Source of the DNA: Agrostemma githago
Taxonomy: Eukaryota; Streptophyta; Magnoliopsida; Caryophyllales; Caryophyllaceae
Length of the DNA: 64,000 nt
NCBI GenBank assembly: GCA_958450325.1
Contig: OY288247.1
Location: 61,631,701 to 61,695,700, forward strand
Direction: 5' to 3'
The notes beneath the pieces are model-generated. The model was not told the DNA's origin and ran no database searches. It worked only from the letters and a program-made list of their open reading frames with translations. Below are positions 36,330 to 47,021 of this stretch, piece by piece (the stretch's first letter is position 1; every line of letters begins with the position of its first letter). The position numbers were made by a program, and so were the translations under genes.

Positions 36330-37610
36330 AGAACTCAAGAGCTAAACGAAGAACAAAAACATTAACCTTAAAAGACATTTTAGACTAACCAAACTAGGTA
36401 CGATCAACGACAAACTAAAAATATTTGAGAAAAAAAAGTAGTGAGTAAACTTATCAAAAAATTTTAAAGTTAGATTAGTAAGCAATATACACAAAAGTTT
36501 CTCCTCCACTATAAACTATTCAATTAACTAATTTAATAATATATAATATTTTAAACCGCTCCTAAATCAAAATTACAAATAAACTCATTATCCTTCCCAC
36601 TTATCTAACTACCTTCGAAAAATTGCGTAAGAATTGACTCAAGAAGACGGGTTTCAGCAGTTTAAGGTCTTAGGGGGAAGGGGATCTACTTTCGGTACAT
36701 TCCTATTACCAGTTTAGTACGAGAATCGTTCTCCCGAGCACATAAGGCAAACTAGACACCTTGTCTCACTTTTTTCACTTTTATTCTTTTTATTCTCTTT
36801 TTTTTTGTTTTTTTTTGATTTTTTTTGATTTTTTTTTTTTTTTTTTTTTTTTTGATTTTTTTCAAATTTTCAATTTTTTTTTTTCAATTTTTTTTCCAAG
36901 ATCAAGTGACCCATGTAGCGAGTTTTCAACCAATGACTCCCGCCCTTTCAGACAAGGCATTAGGCATTCTCCCAGTCCCGTTAGGACTAGGTTCCCCTCG
37001 GGTTTACTAACTCGAGTCACAAGACCGATTCACTCACTTTTGAGGCATCTAATCTTTCTTATAGCCCTAATTAGGAGTCACCTACGAAAGTAAATTAATT
37101 AGACAAGACCGGCTTACCGCTCGTACCTCCGGAGTCAACGAAAAAAAATAGTTAAGGGAGCTAAAGTAAGTGGTATTCTTTATAATTTATTTGTAACCTA
37201 AATTTAAAAGAGACTTAAAATACCATCTATTACTAAATTAATTAATCCAAGTCTAATTGGAAGGAAAAACCAACGTATACACAACTTTAAAATATCTAAC
37301 CTTTTAAATTACGCTACTACTATTTTTAGAGAAATTATTTAAAAAAAATAGTCCTTTATGACAAAATATGTTTTTAAAGTTCGTCGTCAACTTCCCAAGT
37401 CTAGGTAGTCAAATAAAAAACAAAGGTTAAAACTTTAAAGCTCGAATTTCTACCAAAATTTTGACAACATTTCCCCTAAATATCGACATCTTCCAATTTT
37501 TTTTTTAAAGTAATCTGCAAAACACATTCAACATAAATGGCCACCTGCCAATAATACTTCCAGCATGATATCAACAACAATTCCAAATTCCTCCAAAATT
37601 TCAATTACCT
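36330..37610 (-). other. Non-coding 3' region of element F
   Basis: AT-rich with a long T tract at about 36790-36895 (A tract in element sense). Phe-rich frames there are artefacts of that tract. No gene seen. Confidence 0.65.
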
Positions 37611-37647
37611 CCCCCCACACTTAAATATGACATTGTTCTCAATGTCA
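37610..37647 (-). promoter_or_regulatory. Second polypurine tract plus hairpin, element F copy 2
   Basis: CTCCCCCCACACTTAAATA on plus, then a perfect 8-bp hairpin at 37628-37647: TGACATTG, loop TTCT, CAATGTCA. It is 1.32 kb inside the terminal copy and 360 bp past the integrase stop. Confidence 0.7.
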
Positions 37648-38007
37648 AAAGGGACATCAAGAAACAAAAAATTTGCATTCATAAACATAAATAAGAGGGA
37701 TAAAGGTACTTAGCGGAGCGAGTGAAGTAGAGATGTTAACAGCTTCGCCACAATTATTGGAAAAAAAAAATCTATGCATTCTCAGCTCATCACATCTTCC
37801 GCAAAGTAGCTCGTTATTCTAACCTGCAGAATTCAAGCACTAGAACAAAACAAGTGAAATAGGAAGAAATAAAAATAAAACACCCTAAGTTAACTAACAA
37901 AATAGCCTAGAAATTAAAACAAAACAAAAAAACAAGCTTGGGTTGCCTCCCAAGAAGCGCCTTATTTTACGTCGTGGCTCGACGTACTACTACATCTTAA
38001 TTAATTC

Positions 38008-39264
38008 TCATAAATAGGATCTTCCTATGATATCAACCCAATTAGCCGTAAAGCCTTCATAATAAGGTTTAATTCTATGCCCGTTCACCTTAATAATATT
38101 ACCCGATTCACAATTCCTTATTTCAATTGCACCATGCTCATATACTTTCATAACCTCAAAAGGGCCAATCCATCTCGATCTCAATTTACCCGGAAATAGT
38201 CTTAATCTAGAGTTATACAATAATACCTTGTCACCAATACTAAAACTTTTCCTCGATAACAACTTATCATGATATTCTTTTGTTTTCTCCTTATAGATCA
38301 TCGAATTCTCATAGGCATCATTCCTAATTTCCTCCAATTCTTGAATCTCTAATTTTCTATTAGCACCTGATTTCTCATAATCGAGATTACACTTTTGAAT
38401 AGCCCAAAAAGCTTTGTGTTCGAGTTCCACAGGAAAGTGACAAGCTTTTCCATAAACAAAACGATAAGGTGACATTCCAATAGGTGTTTTATATGCGGTT
38501 CTATAAGCCCATAATGCATCACCTAATCGAGCACTCCAATCCTTCCTATTTGGGTTCACAACTTTCTCCAAGATAGATTTGATTTCACGATTTGAAACTT
38601 CAGCTTGGCCATTAGTTTGTGGGTGGTAGGCCGTAAAGACCTTATGAGTAACATGGTACTTTCTAAATAAAGCCTCAATAATACGATTACAAAAATGAGT
38701 ACCTCGGTCACTAATAATAACTCTAGGAACACCGAATCTATTAAAAATATAATCTTTAACAAATTCCACCACAACTTTAGAATCATTTGTCCTAGTTGCT
38801 TTCGCCTCAACCCATTTAGAAACATAATCAACGGCTAAGAGAATGTAAGTATTACCAAAAGAAGATGGGAATGGTCCCATGAAATCTATGCCCCAAATAT
38901 CAAATACATTATTCACAAAGATAGTTTTAAGTGACATCTGATCTCTTTTAGAAATATTGCCTGTTCTCTGACATCTATCACAAGATTTAACAAATAAATA
39001 AGCATCTTTATGCAAAGAAGGCCAAAAGAAACCACATTCTAAAACCTTATGAGCTGTTCTCTTTGGACCAAAATGACAACCACACTCAAAAGAATGACAA
39101 AATTCAAGAATAGACTTAATTTCATGATCTGATACGCATCTTCTTACAATGTTGTCAGCACAAATTTTAAATAAGTACGGGTCATCCCAAATATAGTATC
39201 GTGAATCATGTCTAATCTTATCTTTTTGATGCCTACTTAAATTCTTAGGAAATTCTTTCGACAC
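38008..39264 (-). CDS. Integrase region of element F pol
   Basis: 418 open codons. The HHCC zinc-binding region (HSFECGCHFGPKRTAH ... CDRCQ) covers about residues 53-98. The catalytic core has the first Asp in DIWGIDFMGPF (about 125), the second in ISDRGTHF (about 185) and the Glu in HPQTNGQAEVSNREI (about 222). A GPF/Y-type module (RWIGPFEV) is near residue 367. No chromodomain. This enzyme would insert element cDNA into chromosomes. It is the only long intact stretch of pol here; upstream parts are frameshifted, so a full polyprotein cannot be made. The annotated start is just the first Met in this frame; the protein is normally cleaved from pol. Confidence 0.9.
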   Translation of the reverse strand: MSKEFPKNLSRHQKDKIRHDSRYYIWDDPYLFKICADNIVRRCVSDHEIKSILEFCHSFECGCHFGPKRTAHKVLECGFFWPSLHKDAYLFVKSCDRCQRTGNISKRDQMSLKTIFVNNVFDIWGIDFMGPFPSSFGNTYILLAVDYVSKWVEAKATRTNDSKVVVEFVKDYIFNRFGVPRVIISDRGTHFCNRIIEALFRKYHVTHKVFTAYHPQTNGQAEVSNREIKSILEKVVNPNRKDWSARLGDALWAYRTAYKTPIGMSPYRFVYGKACHFPVELEHKAFWAIQKCNLDYEKSGANRKLEIQELEEIRNDAYENSMIYKEKTKEYHDKLLSRKSFSIGDKVLLYNSRLRLFPGKLRSRWIGPFEVMKVYEHGAIEIRNCESGNIIKVNGHRIKPYYEGFTANWVDIIGRSYL

Positions 39265-39353
39265 TAAGTAATTAACAATGTCCGCATACCAAGGTAATAT
39301 AGTATTTAGTTCATGTAATTGTTCATCAGGAAATAAATCAGATGAAGATTCGA

Positions 39354-39788
39354 TCAGTTCTTTATCATGAACAATTCTACTAAGATGGTCGGCAACAAAG
39401 TTTTCAGCTCCTTTTTATCTCTTATCTCTAGATCAAATTCTTGCAATAGTAAAACCCAACGGAGTAATCTAGCTTTAGATTCTTTCTTTTTCAGCACATA
39501 TTTCAAGGCAGAATGGTCAGAATATATAATCACATGGGTACCTAGTAAGTAAGACCTGAATTTCTCAAGAGCAAAAATAACAGCATACATCTCCTTTTCA
39601 GTAACAGTGTAATTGCATTGGGCTAGATCAAGAGACTTTGAAGCATAATAAATCACATAAGGCTCTTTGCCAACTTTTTGACCTAAGACAGCACCTACAG
39701 CCTTATCACTAGCGTCACACATTATCTCAAAAGGCAAAGACCAATTAGGCGGTCTCATTATAGGCGCTGAAGTTAGTTTGTCTTTCAA
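39354..39788 (-). pseudogene. RNase H region of element F pol
   Basis: Contains the RNase H landmarks CDASDKAVGAVLGQ and YSDHSALKYVL, the domain that degrades the RNA of RNA-DNA hybrids. The frame derails after EIRDKK: the usual downstream reading (AENFVADHLSR) continues in another phase, consistent with loss of one base in a short G run near 39410. The other phase then leads into the integrase frame. Confidence 0.85.
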
Positions 39789-40558
39789 TGTGTCAAATGC
39801 AATTTTACAATTTTCATTAAAAACAAATGATGCATCTTTAGCAAGTAAAGCACATAAAGGCGGTGCGATAGAAGAGAAATTTTGTATAAATCGCCTATAA
39901 AATCCAGCATGCCCAGAAAAGATCTTATTTCACGCACACAAGTAGGGTAAGGTAATGAAATATCAACTTTTGCTTTGTCAACCTCTAGACCTTTAGAACT
40001 AACAAAATGTCCTAAGACTACTTCTTTTTCTACCATGAAATGACATTTTTCATAATTCAGCACAAGGTTAGTTTCAACGCATCTTTTTAATGCTAGAGAT
40101 AAATTATGGAGACACCTATCAAAATCATCACCAAACACTGTAAAGTCGTCCATAAAGACCTCCATAGAATTATCAAGCAAATCAGAAAATATACTCATCA
40201 TACAACGTTGAAACGTGCCAGGAGCATTACAAAGTCCAAAGTGCATTCTTCTAAATGCAAAAGTACCAAAAGGGCAAGTAAAAGTTGTCTTTTCTTGATC
40301 CTCGGGAGCAATAGGAACTTGAGTATAACCCGAATAACCATCAAGAAAGCAAAAGTATGATCGCCCCGCAAGCTTTTCTAACATTTGGTCAATGAATGGT
40401 AAAGGGAAGTGGTCTTTTCTGGTGGCTTGGTTAAGTTTCCTATAATCAATACACACCCTCCAACCATTCGACACTCTAGTAGGTACTAATTCACCTTTAC
40501 TGTTTTCTACAACTGTCATTCCCGTCTTTTTAGGAACTACATGAATTGGACAACCCAT
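39785..40558 (-). pseudogene. Reverse transcriptase region of element F pol
   Basis: RT motifs are visible in order: WRVCIDYRKLNQAT, HFPLPFIDQML, FLDGYSGYTQVPI, FGLCNAPGTFQRCM and the catalytic VFMDDFTVFG (position 2 is Met). It lies in a different phase from the preceding segment: the expected SDSKWVSPVHVVPKK-like join is broken near 40545. The C-terminal end derails again after SFLGMLDFIG. Overall a clear but inactive Ty3/gypsy RT. Confidence 0.9.
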
Positions 40559-41304
40559 TTTGAATCAGATATAGGATATATAACACCTGCGTCACGCCAC
40601 TTAAGAATTTCCTTGTTTACAACTTCTATCATTGCAGGGTTAAGCCTACGTTGGGTTTCTCTGACAGGTTCAGAATTATTCTCTAGAAAAATATTATGCA
40701 TACACAATGTGGGACTGATACCTTTAATATCCGCAATGGTCCACCCTATAGCTTCTTTGTATTTAGTAAGCACATTAATAAGTTTTTCTTCTTGTGGCCC
40801 TGTAAGTAAATTAGAAATAATTACCGGCAAGGTATCATTTTCACCAAGAAAACAATATTTCAGATTACTAGGCAAGGGCTTTAGTTCCAAATCAGGGGCA
40901 CATTGGACAGAAGGTATTAATTTAGGTGTATTTGCGGGTAAGTCAATACTTGCAACACTTTTCAACTTATCGATAGAAAAATTGTTATGAGCATGATCAA
41001 AATTATCTTCATCATTGAAATCGAACTCATATACTTTATTGAAAGTCTCTTGAGTAACTAAGTCTACTGTATCATGACTATCTATACAACTAACGACATC
41101 AACATCATTTGGGTGTTTCATAGTATCATAGATATTAAGTTCAATCGTTTCACCATCAAATTCAAGTGAAAGAGTTCCTTTAAACACATCAATCTTTGTC
41201 CTAGCAGTTCTGAGAAAGAGTCTCCCTAATAATAATGGTACATCTTTAGCGTCAAAAGAGTTACCCATGTCAATAACATAAAAATCAACGAGAAAAACTA
41301 GCAT
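40537..41304 (-). pseudogene. Protease C-terminus to RT N-terminus of element F pol
   Basis: Starts with VLVFLVDFYVIDM-like strands and PLLLGRLFLRTA, the second conserved protease block (LLGRPFL family, Pro to Leu here), then an acidic linker and the RT entry region (LNPAMIEVVNKEILKWRDAG). Frame changes at both ends (about 41315 and 40545). Confidence 0.8.
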
Positions 41305-41327
41305 ATTGACCTGAACTAAGACATCCT

Positions 41328-41948
41328 CTAAAACTCCAATAGATAAGCATGTGATCTATCGGCTAACTGGATTACTACGTTAGTTTTAGCAAGGGGTCCT
41401 AATTTTAATGATTCATAGACAGACTTCGGCATAACACTGATTGAAGCTCCTAAATCAAGCATACATTTATCTAATTTACAGTTTCCAATTTTACAAGGTA
41501 TGCTAAACATCCCCGGATCCTTACACTTCGGAGGTATCTTCTTTTGAAGAATAGCAGACACATTCTCTCCAATTAACACTTTTTCACTGCTCTTGATTTT
41601 CCTCTTATTAGTGCACAGTTCTTTCAAAAATTTAGCATATTTGGGCATCTGTTTAATAGCATCTAAGAGCGGTATATTAATTTCTACCTTTCGAAATGTT
41701 TCTAGAATTTCATTATCCAGTTCTTGTTTCTTTGATTGAGCAAATGTTGAAGGGAATGGAACAAATGTCTTAAGATTAGTAACATCAGGTACGGATTTAG
41801 TAATTTCTTTTTCTTGCGTACCTTTCTCACCTAGAACATCTTTTTCACTATTAAAAGATTCATCTTCATTATCACTAACAACATCCCTTTGATTCTTTTT
41901 GCCTCTACTAACCTCGATTTCTTTTTCAATTTCAACTTTATTCTTAAG
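41328..41948 (-). pseudogene. Aspartic protease region of element F
   Basis: The active-site block CMLDLGASISVMP contains the D-L-G-A-S form typical of plant gypsy proteases, about 65 residues into the open stretch 41648-41328. The frame is open upstream to the TAG at 41949-41951 that ends gag, so gag and protease were one frame. It derails after DRSHAYLLEF. Confidence 0.85.
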
Positions 41949-42898
41949 CTATTTTCCACTCCTTAAGGTTATAGCCTTAGATTCATCAATAATGTAAGAG
42001 GAGTATTTTGTATTCTCAATTTGTTCTAATTTGTTGTGAATATTACCGAGAGTAGTACACACTTGTTGCATTTGATTCTCTAATTGCTCATGGCGACTAA
42101 ACGTCTGTGAATGTACTTCTCCTATTTGGATGGCTAATTGTCTAACAATATTTTCTAAAGAATGATTTTGAGCACTAACAGCACCAATTGCATTTTTGAA
42201 TTCTTTAATCTCTTGTGCTTGCTCTCTTAATTGATTTTGTATTTTCTCTTCGTGATCATTCTTTATTACATATTGTTGACTACTAATAGCCATGTTTGAA
42301 ATCACTTTTCTCGCTTCTATAAGAGTTTTATCTACTAAAGACCCACCACTAGCAGTATCTATTAGTCGCTTCTGATCATCTAGCAAGCCATCATAAAAAC
42401 TCAATCAATACATTCTCACTAAGTTGGTGTTGGGGGGCAAGAAATACACAATCTATTAAATCTATCCCAATAATCATGCAGAGGTTCATTTTCATCTTGC
42501 TGAATACTCGTAATTTGTCTTCTTATTGACCTACTTATATTAGGAGGTTGATATTTCTCAAGAAAAGTTTTTCGCATGCAATCCCAAGAAGTAATAGATC
42601 CAGACGGAAGATAAAACAACCAATCTCTAGCTAAATCATGTAGTGTGAATGGGAATGCTCGAAATCTAATAATATCATCATCAACGTCATCCAAAGATAA
42701 AGTAGCACAAGCAAGATAAAATTCCTGAATATGTCTTTGAGCATCTTCATTAGAATTACCGTAAAATTTAGGGAGTATTTGGATAAAACCTGGATTAAGC
42801 TTAAACGGTTTTTCCAAAGAAGGAAAAATTATACTCGTTGGTGTTTCACCAGAGGAAAGTAACTGCTCCCTTAAACTTTTCTCGGCTGCCCCAGTCAT
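41949..42898 (-). pseudogene. gag of element F (two frameshifts and a nonsense codon)
   Basis: The Retrotrans_gag domain is visible in 42898-42419 (FRAFPFTLHDLARDWLFYLP, WDCMRKTFLEKYQP) and continues in 42404-41949 (FYDGLLDDQKRLIDTASGGS), with a coiled-coil-like Gln/Glu-rich end and the conserved TLRSGK motif. The frame changes by one base near 42420 and back by one base in a T run near 42392, so only about ten codons are scrambled. TLRSGK is followed by TAG where the family continues. Gag would form the particle. Confidence 0.9.
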
Positions 42899-43048
42899 CT
42901 TATATAACTCGAAGTGTATCTGCTAAAAACAAGGGGGGGAACTAGTGAAGGGATAAAAATAACCAAAACAAAGTAAAAATAATAAAACTAAAAAAAAAAA
43001 TAATAAATAATTAACTCACTAACTAAAATCTAAGATAATAAACAAGTA

Positions 43049-43066
43049 GTCCCGGCAACGACGCCA
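43049..43066 (-). other. Primer-binding site of element F (Asp-tRNA type)
   Basis: The minus strand reads TGGCGTCGTTGCCGGGAC a few bases after the 5' LTR. It matches the Asp-tRNA primer site seen in element E, with T in place of C at position 6. Confidence 0.8.
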
Positions 43067-43071
43067 AAATT

Positions 43072-44588
43072 TGATGCGTGTCGTTTTCGCACTCAAAATT
43101 AAATTTATATTTTCGCTTACAAACTCTAACTAGCAAGTAGAAGGGTAAGTAAGGGTCGAACCCACAGGGACTAATGTACTATCCTAGATCGATGTAATTA
43201 TTATATTATTTAGAATTTATAATAGTAGGTATAGTTATATAATTATAAAGGGGTTTTTTGTTGAGGTGAATAATTTCTAATCTAGATTAAACTATTACGA
43301 AAGTAAACTAGACTAAACTAAAAGAAAAAAAACAATCAAATAACAACGATGTTTAATTCAAGTTAAAAGTTATAATAACGAATTAATAGGAGACATGTAA
43401 TTTTCTATAGATATTGGGTCAAATCATTGATTCACTTAATTAGTTATTGGATAGATTGGTTAACTATTTAATCCCTTGTAAGCAAATAATTAACAGTTTT
43501 ATCTTTCTTACTCGTTAAACTCCGTTAACCACGCAAGTTTAATCCTAACTAAACTAAATCGACTCAACCATGTAAGCACAAATCAAGTCAATAAATTTAA
43601 TCGCTTTAAGAACACCAATCAATTAGGTCTTACAGAACCAGAAAGCTGCAACTCTATAAGACGGAATTATTACTCAAAATTCTAACAATCAAGATTAGAC
43701 CAGTAAGCTGCAACCTAATCAAAATTATTATCTATTAACAATAGATTTAAGAGAACAATCTTGGTGATCAATCCAAATTAATAATCATAAATCACAAGGT
43801 TAATAATGAATTTCGAGTAAATACCCAATAACAATAATTAATCGTTAAAACATAAAAATCCAATCTCATAGACCACAATATCAATAGTTAATTACACACT
43901 CCCATTGAAAAATTACTCCATACTAAACATTAAAACAATAAATAAAAGTGAAAGAATAAGAAATCTCATAAAAATCGGGTCGAAAATCGGGTCGGATTGT
44001 CTTCTTCGTCCACTAGTTGCCTGCTGCGTCTTCTTCTTCTTCAATTCCTTTTTCTTCTTTCCCTCTTCTCTGTTTTTTTGTGTGTGTGCTGGTGTGCTGT
44101 GTACGGCTTCCTTAAGCCCTTCTTTTATAATTTTTTTTGTCTTTTTTTATTTCCTTATTCTCTTGTGTTATGACTTTCCTATATTCATTTGTTACCAATT
44201 CTTGAGTTGAATTCTATTAGTCTGACTTCGACCCATAAGACTTTGGATTTGGGTCTAACTTTATTCTATAAAGTTATCGGTCTCGGACTTAGCTTTCCAA
44301 CGGGCCCTATATTGCCCTATTCTGAAATTGTATGTGTGAGATATCGTCGTCTTAGGACAGACCTGCAAGCATAAATAAGATTTTAGTAGTCTTTTCCATC
44401 TTAAATCAAATGGGTCATTACTAATTAATTAAAATACACATTAAAACCCAATTTAGTACAAAAAATAATATAAGGCCGATAATATATAAAAATTACTAAA
44501 GTTATAACGTTTAGCTCAAATAATACAAAGACGACATAGAAAATATAATATTAAAGGAGTGAAAATACGTATAAATATCGACTTATCA
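43072..44588 (-). repeat. 5' LTR of element F (1517 bp)
   Basis: Near-identical partner of 34770-36290. TATAAAA-like box on minus at 44129-44123. It ends (plus reading) ACTTATCA and is followed by the AGAAC target duplication. Confidence 0.95.
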
Positions 44589-44593
44589 AGAAC

Positions 44594-46223
44594 CATGCGC
44601 AGTATCGCGCGCATCCCGGGCTACATTGTAGGCGTCCTGGGCCAAGTTCAAGGAGGTGGTCGAGTTCTCCCAAGTCTGACGTGTACGGTCATAAACTTCC
44701 CCCCAATGGTTATAAAAGTCCTCAGATCCGAAGAACGAGGAGTGTCGTGGAGGACTCATGTTGACGTCCTCCTGAAAACCGGGGGTAGACTGGGTGAACG
44801 TGGAGTGTCTGTGCGGTGTAAAGTCGGGTGTGAAAAACTGGGAGGTCGGGGGTTCGGTCTGACGAGAGGAAGAGGGCCCGTGTGATGATGACGGTAAAGT
44901 CCTATGACCCTTATCCCGAGAGGTTTCAACCTCCGGTTCCTCCTCCGATACGTCTATGTCCTCAATATCGTCGTCGCCATAATCTAAAGGTCCATCGGGG
45001 TATTGAACCATATAGAACTTACCTCGGGTGTTATCCCGAATGTACTCCCCAGACCTCTTCGGCATGCCGAAGTTCTCTTCAACATCTAGCCTGACCCATT
45101 CGTGGTTAGGCATTGCAATAGCTCTCATCTCAGTAATATTATACAAGAACAAACTGTTATAATCCCCTTTCTAGGGCCACACAAGGAAAGGACAATAAAC
45201 TTCATCTATAAAAAGTCCCGCTCCGTCAACTGGTGCTAAATCGCTAAAATCAATGTCCAAGGCTCTAGCTATCATCGTTACAATACCGCCGCAAGAAATT
45301 TTCTTACGGCTGCCTTTCGCAACCTGGGCAAAATGAGTAGCTAAGGCCTCAGACATATCAATAGACGGGCCTCTATTCAAAACCGCATCCTCCAATAACT
45401 GTACAGCTGTGGCACTACAGTTATGGTGCGTATCATAGCTTGTCAAGAATGAGTTGGCTATGATACGTGCCAAATATCGAAGGATGGGGTTCCGAATAGA
45501 GAAAGAACGCATCTTCCCTCCCTTGAAAGTCCTCTGGCGGGCTATTTTTAACCAGAATCGATCTCGGCCGAATTTATCGTCCCGAGTCTGCCCCGCCCTA
45601 GGCCTTCCAAGGACCGAAGAAGGTAAACCGAGCAATGCACCAAAGTCCCTCAAGTGGAGGACGTACGAAGTTTCTTGCAGCTGAAACGAAACAGTGGCAT
45701 TATCGTCACCACTTAGCTCGAAAGTTGCAAAAAACTCGCACGTCAGCTTTTGAAAAGTTTCCTCCTTGGAGGCATAAAATCTGCTAAGACCAAGGCTTTG
45801 GCACATTGTTCGGACCTGCGGTTCTATACCCATACGCTCAAGTACATCTCGAGCCGCCCAACGAGTCGGCTCGAGACGACAGACCCAAAATTTCTTACAT
45901 TTATAAACATGAGCTTTTTTAGCGAAATATAAACCAGATTCAGGATGACGAAAACTACGTTGAATTTTTGGGTAACGTACCTCAAGCGGAACAGGTTGTT
46001 CGCGCGGTGTTGGTCTTTGTGTCTAAACCGGCATCGGGACAGATTCATCCCGAGCCTCGGCCGTCTCCTCCGACCTAGAGGACGATGTTGATCCCGAATT
46101 CCGACCTAGCATTGAAGAAATCTGTTTCCTCGCCATTTGCTTCTCCCTTCTCATTCTTGATGCTTGTAATTTGATGATTATGTGTTGACGGTCTCGGTTT
46201 GGGGTTTGTCGGAATCGAAACAA
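44594..46223 (-). pseudogene. Athila ORF1-like gene of element E, N-terminal and central part
   Basis: One frame from 46223 down to 44594 is broken only by two TAG codons (46023-46025 and 45171-45173) and then by element F; it continues at 34764-34558. Total about 613 codons including the stops. The N-terminus is Arg/Ser-rich. The central block (ETFQKLTCEFFATFEL, then SYVLHLRDFGALLGLP) is characteristic of the Athila ORF1 family, whose function is unknown. A Ser/Thr/Pro-rich stretch follows. It sits in the place where Athila elements carry their third, env-like gene. No signal peptide or membrane segment seen. CAG-to-TAG mutation would explain both stops. Confidence 0.75.
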
Positions 46224-46272
46224 TTTCTCGAAACAAACTCCAAGAAGATGTTAGGAATGTGATAAGGATGAG

Positions 46273-46285
46273 AAATATATAATTT
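46273..46285 (-). promoter_or_regulatory. Possible internal TATA box before the ORF1-like gene
   Basis: The minus strand reads AAATTATATATTT about 50 bases before the first Met of the ORF1-like frame and 155-440 bases downstream of the palindrome cluster, the same order as in the LTR promoter. Function is inferred from layout only. Confidence 0.4.
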
Positions 46286-46439
46286 AATTGGATTTTGGTG
46301 AAGGAATGGAGGGATTAGAGGTGGTTTAAGGTGGAGGATTTGGGGTTTGTTTGGGGTTTGGTTGAGGAGAGAGATAGGGAAAGTGAATTATGAAGATGGG
46401 AAAGGGTGGGTTTGGCTGGGTAAGTGACGCGGGGTGATT

Positions 46440-46726
46440 TTTCGCCCGGTGTATCACCATCGGGCGAAATTTCGCCCGACGGTATTCGGGTCAATTCTCG
46501 TCATTTCCGCGCTGCTTCACCACCGGGCGAAATTTCGCCCGGTCAGATCCCACCGGGCGAAATTTTGCCCGGTTAGATTTCCGTCAATTCCCAGTCGCAA
46601 AATATTTTTACCGCAGGGCAAAGTTTCGCCCGGTGAGATTCCACCGGGTGAAATTTTGCCCGACGGATTTTCCGTCGATTCCTTTAGTTTCGAGCAAAAT
46701 TGCCACCGGGTGAAATTTCACCCGGT
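46440..46726. promoter_or_regulatory. Internal palindrome cluster of element E
   Basis: Six palindromes of the LTR family: CGGGCGAAATTTCGCCCG at 46461-46478; a perfect 22-bp one at 46522-46543; 46552-46573 (one mismatch); 46613-46634; 46643-46664; and a perfect 22-bp one at 46705-46726. The last has GTGAAATTTCAC in its centre where the second has GCGAAATTTCGC, so both arms changed together. Confidence 0.8.
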
Positions 46727-47021
46727 AAAATATTCACTTCAAAACGGGACTTTGCTACGAAAAATCTCTTTGACTTGGCCCAAACCATCCTTAGCTCTTC
46801 AAATAAACCAATCTTCTCAATCCATGATTATTCATAATCGTTTAAAGCGCAACCCTAAAAATTCCGAAAGAAATCTTCATGATTCCTGCAGATACCAAAA
46901 CAGGCTCCAAAAGAAAAATCCAAAAACTGTTGTCCAAGGAGAATAAAAAGAGAAAAGAATATACAAATATTTACAAGGTGGTTATTATGGACACCACCAA
47001 ACCGAATTGAATAGTTTGAGA

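Larger units (their letters stand above)
34770..44588 (-). mobile_element. Element F: Athila-lineage Ty3/gypsy element nested in element E
   Basis: The 9819-bp minus-strand element has LTRs 43072-44588 (5') and 34770-36290 (3'), Asp-tRNA-type primer site, gag, protease, RT, RNase H and integrase in gypsy order, then 1.7 kb non-coding and a polypurine tract. The target duplication AGAAC is perfect (34765-34769 and 44589-44593). LTRs are nearly identical, so insertion is recent, yet the coding region has several frameshifts and a nonsense codon. No chromodomain follows the integrase and no env-like gene is present. Confidence 0.95.

Noticed and set aside
36761..37093. Phe-rich frame
   Set aside because: Translation of a long T tract in the non-coding part of element F.
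46434..46946. Plus-strand frame with repeated HRAKFRP-like peptides (also 31730-31975 and 51064-51321)
   Set aside because: It is the translated palindrome cluster; the same DNA reads similarly on the other strand, as expected of palindromes.
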